Assembly (NCBI GenBank): GCA_965218945.1
Contig: OZ244718.1
Coordinates: forward strand, 1,612,001-1,676,000
Source of the DNA: DAOUJW01 sp965218945
GTDB lineage: Bacteria; Chloroflexota; Dehalococcoidia; Lucifugimonadales; UBA2985
Direction: 5' to 3'
DNA length: 64,000 bases
The position numbers were made by a program, and so were the translations under genes. The first letter of the stretch is position 1, and the number at the start of each line of letters is the position of its first letter. This document shows positions 61,401 to 64,000 of the stretch, in pieces. The notes below the pieces were generated by a model. It was not told the DNA's origin, ran no database searches, and saw nothing but the letters and a program-made list of their open reading frames with translations.

Positions 61401-64000
61401 TCGCCCTCCTCCACCTCCGCCTCGACCGGTTCGACCATGATGCCGGCGAACCTGTTGTACACCTGTATGACGCCCGATGAAGGCGTGCCGATGTGGTACT
61501 GGGGAAATGTGTAGCAGTCAGCCAGGACGTCCTCGCCGCAGTAGTTGGGCACAATGAAGACTGCGGACTCGCCGCCCAAGGGTCCAACAAATCTCGGAGC
61601 AAAATTTCGCGTGAAGCTTGACTCACCCGGTAAGAGCGAAAAAGAGTCGTCTGCTTGCTTCGGTACACCGGTGTTGGTGTAAAGACTGTCGGGTATGGGC
61701 GGCGGCCAGCGACGGAGCTGCCGGGTTGAGGTGAACACATAACTCCAGGTTGACGTGTAGCTGTCGCGGTGAACAGTAAACTGCGGGCCGCCGCCTTCCG
61801 GGTCCTCCAAATGCTCGCCTGTTTCAGGGGTGACCCACACCGTGGGGATGTCGTCGTCCCGCACCCACCCCTCTCCTACAGGCGGGTATCGGTGTTCGTA
61901 GGTACTGCCAATTTGGTACCCCCAATAAATGGAATGTACGTCAGGTCCGTCAGGCAGAAGGGTGTCCAACACCAGGTTTATTCTGTACTGGCGGTTCCCG
62001 TCGTTGAGCTCATTGTCTTGCGTGGGCACGGTGAAAGTGGTTGTAAGCGACCCGGGTTCGAAGGTCACTTCGTGATAGGAGTAAGGTATGAACGACGCGA
62101 ACTTTCTTACCCTCATTTGTAGCTGGGCGGTAAGGCTGCCCTCGGCCTCCCCGGTCCTGTGCAGGGTGAAGACGAGGTCTCCCCCCTCCACGACTGTGCC
62201 GGCGTCATCGATGTACACGTAAGGGAAGTCGGCGAAGTCCTTGACAACCAATGTGCTCGCGCTTGCGGGGTCGCCGGTTATGTAGTCGTCCGAGCCGGCA
62301 AGGGCGACATGCACCCAGGCCCTGTCCATGCTGAAACTATGCCCTCCTTGTGAGAAGTTTCCCGTGGTCGTCAGCCTGAGGTTGGTCGTCGAGCTCCCTG
62401 CTTCGAACGTAGCCGTGGACGGCCCGGTGGCAAAGGACGCCGTGTCGGGAAGCGGCTCTTCATCGTCCAACACGCCCGTCTGCGTGATGTCCAGGCTGAC
62501 GGTGAGGGGATCGGACGGGTCGCCCTCCCGCGTCAGGTTGAATCTCACCGAGCCAAACTGCTTGGTCTGGTTGGCCGCCCGCAAGGTCACTGTCGCCACG
62601 TCGTTGTCCAGCACGGTGATGAGGGCCGAGTTCACCGGGGGCAGGTAGGTGCTGGGCAGGTTGAAGTCAGCGGGGTCCCGGACTATCGCGATGATCGTGA
62701 AGGGCGGCGCGTCCAGGTCGTCGTCTTCCGTGTCATGGTCCAGTTGTACGCTGGTCTTTCCCGCCGGGATGGTCACGCTGTGGTCCAGCAGCTCGGCGAG
62801 ATCAGAATCGGGCCTTCCCACGAGAAGCGACACCAGCACGGAAAGCTCTTCCGTGGTGTCGCCGTAGCGGTTGACGTCGAAGGATGCCGTTTCGCCTTCC
62901 GTGATCTCTCCGTTAGCGGCGGTGACGATGACAAAGGGTTCGTCGTCCTTGATAGTCACCGTGGTGCTCCGCGAGCGGCTTGGCAGACGGGCGTTGCGCG
63001 CGTTGCTCAGCACGAGGAAGAAGGTCTCGTCCGGCTCCGGCAGCGAGTCCTGGATCACCGGCACGGAGATATACAGGGGCTCTTCCCCCGGCTCGAATGT
63101 GAGGGTTCCGCTGACGACGGTGTAGTCCTCTCCCTCGGTGGCCGTACCGCTCACGATGGAGTAGTCCACCGTCACCTTCTCATCCCTCCGCGGCGGGCGC
63201 TCGTCGAAGCTCACCACCAGCCTTATATTGCCGTCACCCTCGGCCACGGGCGGGGCAAACGCGAGAAGGGTCGGCGGCGGGTCCGTGTCGATGACCGTAA
63301 AGGAGTCAGCGGCCTTGTCCGGGTCTATGACGTAGTCTTCGCTCGGCAGCAGCTCCAGGGCGACGGCGCCGTCCTCCTCATCGCCGTCGCCCTTTCCAAT
63401 CCGAAAGCCGTCGTCCCTGCTGCTGGTGGTTTCCCATATAGATAAAGTGCGTTCCCCGAACGTGTATTCGGGAAAGTAGTTAATGACCCTGCCGGTCTGC
63501 GTGAGCCGGACGCGGACCGGCAGATCGCTGTTCGTCTGGCCCTCCCGCGTCAATCGGAAACGGGCGTAGTCCCCTTCCTCGTAGGAATCGGAAAGCGCCT
63601 CGATGCCGACCCGGGGCAGGTCGTCGTCCACCACGGTGGCGGCGAGGGTGTGCGGCGCCGCCACCGTCCGGTAGTCGGTGTCCCGGTTAGCCACCCGTAT
63701 CTCGTACACCACGTCGGCCTCGTCCAGGTCGTCGTCTTCCGTCGCAAACTGGACGGTCTCCATCGTCTTCCCCGCCGGGAACGCCAGCCACCTCGACCGC
63801 TGCTGACCTTGTAACCCCGCATAGACCACCACACTCACCTCATGGGTGAAGTCCACGGTGCGGGTCACCGTGAAGACGACGGTCTCCCCCTCGGTCAGCG
63901 TCTCCTCGTTGACGCTCAGCTCGAACACGGGTTTGGTGTCGTTGTCCAGCACGGTGACCGAGGCGGAAGAGGTGTCCCCGGGCCGGTAGATATCGTTGTC
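46457..64000 (-). CDS. Giant Calx-beta repeat surface adhesin with C-terminal FN3 domains (5' end outside window)
   Basis: The frame is open from the right edge of the window to TAA/TAG at 46457, at least 5,847 residues; the start and any signal lie outside. It is built mainly of Calx-beta-type units (EGE-A-F-V-R, D-GTLTF--GE, V-DDD), which bind calcium at their DDD turns. Positions 57.1-64 kb encode diverse units. Positions 49.65-56.77 kb encode seven near-identical three-domain super-repeats. Then come PPC-like regions (about 47.8-48.6 kb), the Ig-like domain shared with the 32-35 kb genes (47.5-47.7 kb), a SwmB-like domain, and two fibronectin III domains (AKPTGLSSEVSHNMVTLTWND and its repeat). 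It is a probable calcium-dependent adhesin or matrix protein. The 5' promoter is not visible. Confidence 0.9.
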   Translation of the reverse strand, partial: DNDIYRPGDTSSASVTVLDNDTKPVFELSVNEETLTEGETVVFTVTRTVDFTHEVSVVVYAGLQGQQRSRWLAFPAGKTMETVQFATEDDDLDEADVVYEIRVANRDTDYRTVAAPHTLAATVVDDDLPRVGIEALSDSYEEGDYARFRLTREGQTNSDLPVRVRLTQTGRVINYFPEYTFGERTLSIWETTSSRDDGFRIGKGDGDEEDGAVALELLPSEDYVIDPDKAADSFTVIDTDPPPTLLAFAPPVAEGDGNIRLVVSFDERPPRRDEKVTVDYSIVSGTATEGEDYTVVSGTLTFEPGEEPLYISVPVIQDSLPEPDETFFLVLSNARNARLPSRSRSTTVTIKDDEPFVIVTAANGEITEGETASFDVNRYGDTTEELSVLVSLLVGRPDSDLAELLDHSVTIPAGKTSVQLDHDTEDDDLDAPPFTIIAIVRDPADFNLPSTYLPPVNSALITVLDNDVATVTLRAANQTKQFGSVRFNLTREGDPSDPLTVSLDITQTGVLDDEEPLPDTASFATGPSTATFEAGSSTTNLRLTTTGNFSQGGHSFSMDRAWVHVALAGSDDYITGDPASASTLVVKDFADFPYVYIDDAGTVVEGGDLVFTLHRTGEAEGSLTAQLQMRVRKFASFIPYSYHEVTFEPGSLTTTFTVPTQDNELNDGNRQYRINLVLDTLLPDGPDVHSIYWGYQIGSTYEHRYPPVGEGWVRDDDIPTVWVTPETGEHLEDPEGGGPQFTVHRDSYTSTWSYVFTSTRQLRRWPPPIPDSLYTNTGVPKQADDSFSLLPGESSFTRNFAPRFVGPLGGESAVFIVPNYCGEDVLADCYTFPQYHIGTPSSGVIQVYNRFAGIMVEPVEAEVEEGEAAVFRLTRIGGTPVSNDLPLTVWIEVTQDGEYIEGMPPQTVKFRGWPETAVDEADKTITLSIPTTDDDDDERHGAITLRVLPPETIDVDEPSSYEVGVEQLLIPFETGTVRVTDNDYYPPAMSISDARAGEADGSMEFFVTVAPNEREMTVDWNTVAESGVGVATAGTDYDAASGTLTFAVGETIKKITVDVLDDEFNETEETFKVALSATSMVNAVAGDNEGIGVIEDDDEGTVVTIYPRGPYGGTEEGQPAEFLLQRVGGTGAMYVELEISQEGEFLWSLQPAKILTQIPAGVNEVTVAIDTIDDSAVEANGSVTATIRALYYYSPGKPDTATVRLRDNDRILSISDAEAGEGQGSMTFTVTMSAVAENRVRVEVFTVPGKATSDANITETSLGRDFEAKTEFLVFEPGETGKTFTVTLVDDDIDESKEDFTVMLFRPTSNVWVTDASATGSIEDNDDPMEVRIVREVRRVDENQGSAVLFAVELVHADTLGSERDTKLFWEVKPGAAAQDAATQDEDYAKPYSQQRGTLDIPIGHLTATLEVDLIDDDLLEPEFETFTVELVEGRRLVLPANENRRKVQISIRDDERLTAAITPVTDSVIEGDDAVFEVRLSGGVTTEQTVLEYTVAGTATSGDDYTVPDDYTATGGTLTIAAGSDTGTITIPVLVDSALDPDETVEVTLVSGASGSRKARIPDPIAAVTIVESGTMTVSVASAEAEEGGTLSFAVTLSLASQDDVTVDWGTADDPGAGAAATAGVDYTAGGGTLTVPAGLTSAVITVATNEDALAAEGDETFRVNLTRARSSALDDLPLGASTAIGRIWDNDIAPTGMTLTAAPDRVGEDAGAMAITVTATLDGQRSLARDTRVELALEDGSAAADDDYEPATAVLTIPAGRMSASATLTLAPVDDTVWEGNETVTIAGTAGDLSVTPAEVTITDDDAAPTGVTLTLAPAVIGEAAGETDLTVTATLTGGDSRIVDTEIELSVEGVSLTPDDGNGSTTAATGDDFTYVAVTLTIPAGRTSGSATLAFTPEDDTMVEDDETAEVTGTAEGLTVTAAGLTIEDDDQEPTRIGLSVSPAEVKEGDGATTLTVTATLEGGGSRTSATAVSLTVEGVTATAGADFTAQTGVTLTIPAGQLSHTAELTLTPVDDNLAEGKEELSIGGSNAEPGLPVDGVRVDLNDNDAEPTKITLSLNKNYVEENRGSQWLTVTAALEGNSRRTVDTSVRLRVDGGTATTADYWALAGDLVIEAGEREGTADIVLAPTDDHIDEDDETLEVWGSTTRSRSAAPLQVSREQVTIRDDDVAGVTVTPTEVSVVEGQSGSYRVVLDSQPTGEVTITVAGHADTDITLSGDTLTDDALTFTSANWNIAQAVTVTAAHDDDTTDPPDITLTHTVSGGDYEGLNADDVVVSITEDDETGVTISESALSIDEGDSATYTVVLDTKPTADVTVAIAGHADTDITLSGETLTNDTLTFTSDNWNTAQTLTVTAASDDDAASDDAVTLTHMVTGTGEYTTVTADSVIVTIGETDKAGVTILETALSIEEGGSDTYTVVLDTQPTANVTVAIAGHADTDITLSGETLTNDTLTFTAATWDTAQTLTVTAASDDDAASDAAVTLTHTVTGTAEYAGVTAGSVTVTIVEKDASVLSVSDAEAAEDGGNVVFTVNISAASGEEVTVAYATSDVTATQGQDYTETTGTLTFAANSVASKTISVLVTDDAVDEEEEETFTLTLSNVQGAALSGGSETLAVTGTITDDDDPAVTASFGQASYSVAEGSTVEVTVTLSADPEREVTVNLTKTDQGGVTGSDYSGVPESLVFQGGDTEKSFTFSATADDIDDDGESVALGFGTLPDDVSAGTTATVTITDDDTAGVTVSETALSIAEGGSDTYTVKLDTEPTADVTVAIAGHANTDITLSGDTLTNNALTFTAENWETAQTVTVAATADDDAASDTAVTLTHTANGGGYVDIQETVTVTIVEKDASVLSVGDAEAAEDGGNVVFTVSISAASGEEVTVAYATSNGTATAGEDYTSTTGTLTFADNSVVGQTISVPVTDDTVDEEEEETFTLTLSNAQGASLTGGGSTLAVTGTITDDDDPAVTASFEQSTYSVAEGSTVEVTVTLSADPEREVTVLLTHDPRGGVSDADYSGVPESVVFQIGDTEKSFTFTATADDIDDDGESVALGFGTMPDDVTAGTTATVTITDDDTAGVTVSETALSIAEGGSDTYMVKLDTKPTADVTVAIAGHADTDITLSGETLTDDTLTFTSDNWDTAQTVTATAGEDDDAASDAAVTLTHTVTGTAEYAGVTAGSVTVTIVEKDASVLSVSDAEAAEDDGNVVFTVNISAASDEEVTVAYATSDVTATQGQDYTETTGTLTFAANSVASQTISVLVTDDAVDEEEEETFTLTLSNVQGASLSGGSETLAVTGTITDDDEPAVTASFGQASYSVAEGSTVEVTVTLSADPEREVTVNLTKTDQGGVTGSDYSGVPESLVFQGGDTEKSFTFSATADDIDDDGESVALGFGTLPDDVSAGTTATVTITDDDTAGVTVSETALSIAEGGSDTYTVKLDTEPTADVTVAIAGHASTDISLTGDTLTNDTLTFTSENWNTAQTVTVTAAQDDDAASDDAVTLTHTVTGTGEYAGVTAGSVTVAIVEKDASVLSVGDAEAAEDGGNVVFTVSISAAAGEEVTVEYVTSNGTATAGQDYTETTGTLTFAASSVASQTISVLVTDDAVDEEEEETFTLTLSNVQGASLSGGGSTLAVTGTITDDDDPAVTASFKQSAYSVAEGSTVEVTVTLSADPEREVTVLLTHDPRGGVSDADYSGVPESVVFQIGDTEKSFTFTATADDIDDDGESVALGFGTMPDDVTAGTTATVTITDDDTAGVTVSETALSIAEGGSDTYMVKLDTKPTADVTVAVAGHSGTDITLTGATLTDDTLTFTSDNWDTAQTVTATAGEDDDAASDAAVTLTHTVTGTAEYAGVTAGSVTVTIVEKDASVLSVSDAEAAEDDGNVVFTVNISAASDEEVTVAYATSDVTATQGQDYTETTGTLTFAANSVASKTISVLVTDDAVDEEEEETFTLTLSNVQGASLSGGGSTLAVTGTITDDDDPAVTASFKQANYSVVEGSTVEVTVTLSADPEREVTVLLTHDPQGNTGSGDYSGVPGSVVFQIGDTEKSFTFTAADDDIDDDGESVALGFGTLPERVSAGTTATVTITDDDTAGVTVSETALSIAEGGSDTYTVVLDTQPSSSVTVTIAGHASTDISLTGDTLTNDTLTFTSENWNTAQTVTVTAAQDDDAASDDAVTLTHTVTGTGEYAGATAGSVRVTIVEKDASVLSVGDAEAAEDGGNVVFTVNISAASDEEVTVAYATSDVTATQGQDYTETTGTLTFAANSVASKTISVLVTDDTVDEEEEETFTLTLSNVQGASLSGGGSTLAVTGTITDDDDPAVTASFKQSAYSVAEGSTVEVTVTLSADPEREVTVNLTKTDQGGVTGSDYSGVPGSLVFQIGDTEKSFTFTATADDIDDDGESVALGFGTLPDGVSDGTTATVSITDDDTAGVTVSETALSIDEGGSATYTVVLDSEPTANVTVAIAGHSGTDISLTGNTLTNNTLTFTAATWNTAQTVTVTAAQDDDAASDDAVTLTHTVTGTGEYAGVTAGSVTVTIVEKDASVLSVGDAEAAEDGGNVVFTVSISAASGQEVTVAYATSDVTATQGQDYTSTTGTLTFAASSVASQTISVPVADDAVDEEEEETFTLTLSNVQGASLSGGASTLAATGTITDDDDPAVTASFKQSAYSVAEGSTVEVTVTLSADPEREVTVLLTHDPQGDTSSGDYSGVPGSLVFQIGDTEKSFTFSAAADDIDDDGESVALGFGTMPERVSAGTTATVTITDDDTAGVTVSESALSIAEGGSDTYTVVLDTQPTSSVTVTIAGHASTDITLSGDTLTNNALTFTAENWDTAQTVTVSAGEDDDTNADPAVTLTHTVAGGDYEGLNAAGVTVSVTENDQDTPPGVTVSFEKDYHNLAEGASGVGVGLLLSAALESDVTIPIVVLPESTAGAEDYSGVPNGITFAAGETYAYFWVYPVADAVVEEDEQVWLGLDSLPDGVSAGSNSRTYVRIIDSVHVSFGSSSYSATEGEADAVVTVRLNKPLPDGETIPLTAEGGSGATSDDWSGVPDELYFAAGETEQTFTVTAVDDTVEDDGEMVTLGFGTLSDRLIAVSPATATITLMNIEERTSAGLPACSDSPSMVVGTVYSGNIEAAGRTEWFNFYLEPYRSHVIEIRGVDTGDGTLEDPALLQWRAAVRLYHVTLPAPSPASGNRNVERTVWVSLPGVYCFEVASGDNGTGTYRLELRVNQDRMSGGGPDGYGGHDVPADTSTRITTRLDIEGMYGYLGDDGAPGDDEDWFRIDLTGGVEYQIDLEPLTYDLVHEVVDGRRQERRIPIDERHWLTRPRIAGVHDANGAVIEDTASAGEDMEVSVDFTPPADGAYYIAVGSNSGDRTGLFQLCVKEKGSSGTNRCNPDAPPQQGSSPQRDEAENSPATGGPGISGTPRVGKTLTATTQGMSDEDGLTRAIFSYQWVRHDFGTGTDTDIGGATGASYTVAPADTGQAIKVRVGFTDDAGHEESLTSYAVAVLAQPLTAELPESPFQSPSHTGANDRPQVIVAFNRAVPSIAETTPSVLVTGGTVSNVRAHEEDGLEHAWVFFLDPAGTDDIHFTLISGRSCEAGGICAADGTTLSDAPATRTIPGPEEETEPQQQQRELEEPPAKPTGLSSEVSHNMVTLTWNDPNDDSITGYLILRGDKDIHEEGTFLTVAPDTGSSETTYVDASVEPERRYVYRIKAIYASGVSETSSWVRAYTPAVPDPAPEAPSKPTGLSATFSHDSVTLTWDDPGDDSITGYVILRRDKDLQPEEGTFFTVTSDTGFAETTFTDDTAEPDKRYVYRIKAINEHGEISEISSWVRAYTPAAP
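49650..56770 (-). repeat. Seven tandem ~1.02-kb super-repeats inside the adhesin gene
   Basis: The start of one unit, encoding GVTVSETALSIAEGGSDTY, recurs near 49.65, 50.67, 51.69, 52.71, 53.72, 54.74, 55.75 and 56.77 kb. Each unit encodes about 340 residues in three domains: GVTVSETALSIAEGG, ASVLSVGDAEAAEDGGN and AVTASFKQSAYSVAEGS types. DNA identity is very high, so recombination and copy-number change are likely, and assembly collapse is possible. Confidence 0.85.

Overview
The window looks like a chromosomal segment from a GC-rich environmental bacterium. The best guess is a Chloroflexota / Dehalococcoidia (SAR202-like) lineage. This rests on the mix of CO-dehydrogenase-type genes, a catabolic BMP-type ABC operon, acyl-CoA enzymes, a small DUF5679 zinc-ribbon protein, and lipoproteins with Thr/Pro/Ala-rich linkers. 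The assignment is inference; no rRNA or other strong marker is present.

Region 1 (1-6.8 kb): a CoxS-type [2Fe-2S] subunit and a divergent CoxG-like gene. Next comes a lower-GC islet with a TIR-domain gene and a small HExxH putative metalloprotease gene, a degenerate tRNA-Gly, and a Phd/VapC-type toxin-antitoxin pair. Then typA and RNase D, which converge.

Region 2 (6.8-15.8 kb): a seven-gene minus-strand operon. It holds a BMP-family uptake ABC transporter (ATPase, two permeases, lipoprotein), a biuret-amidohydrolase-like cysteine hydrolase, an amidase-signature enzyme and a DUF1116 (AllG/YlbE-like) protein. Together they suggest import and nitrogen-releasing degradation of a ureide or biuret-like compound. 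Three TGTTAC repeats at exact 11-bp spacing precede the operon. The DUF1116 reading frame appears to start at ATT.

Region 3 (15.8-32.3 kb): fatty-acyl-CoA genes (two enoyl-CoA hydratases, one acyl-CoA dehydrogenase) scattered among insertion-sequence debris, a NUDIX relic, a PD-(D/E)xK-like protein, a frameshifted tandem-PPC-domain lipoprotein, an M28 peptidase, an IS1182 element abutting an IS630 element, a conserved small Cys protein and a DUF5679 protein.

Region 4 (32.7-64 kb): an envelope-protein locus, entirely on the minus strand. A six-gene run encodes secreted Ig-like, LRR, Cache and cadherin/Calx-type proteins. Upstream are two RCC1-like lipoprotein genes, each broken by a one-base shift; one shift lies at a nine-G tract. 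Next is a NarL-type two-component system (kinase plus LuxR-type regulator), then the 3' 17.5 kb of a giant Calx-beta adhesin gene that runs off the right edge. It contains seven roughly 1-kb near-identical super-repeats and two C-terminal fibronectin III domains.

The most interesting pattern is a roughly 450-bp module present three times (about 26.4, 40.4 and 43.0 kb). Each copy lies between the 3' end of one minus-strand gene and the start of a surface-protein gene or operon. Each carries a GC-rich hairpin, paired palindromes of the form TAGRCAWWTGNCTA, and a conserved leader. The same palindrome lies about 215 bp upstream of the two-component genes. I infer a local regulon in which this two-component system controls itself and the repeat-rich surface proteins. 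The DNA also shows signs of diversification: a homopolymer frameshift, a shared 3' Ig-domain cassette, and out-of-frame gene relics.
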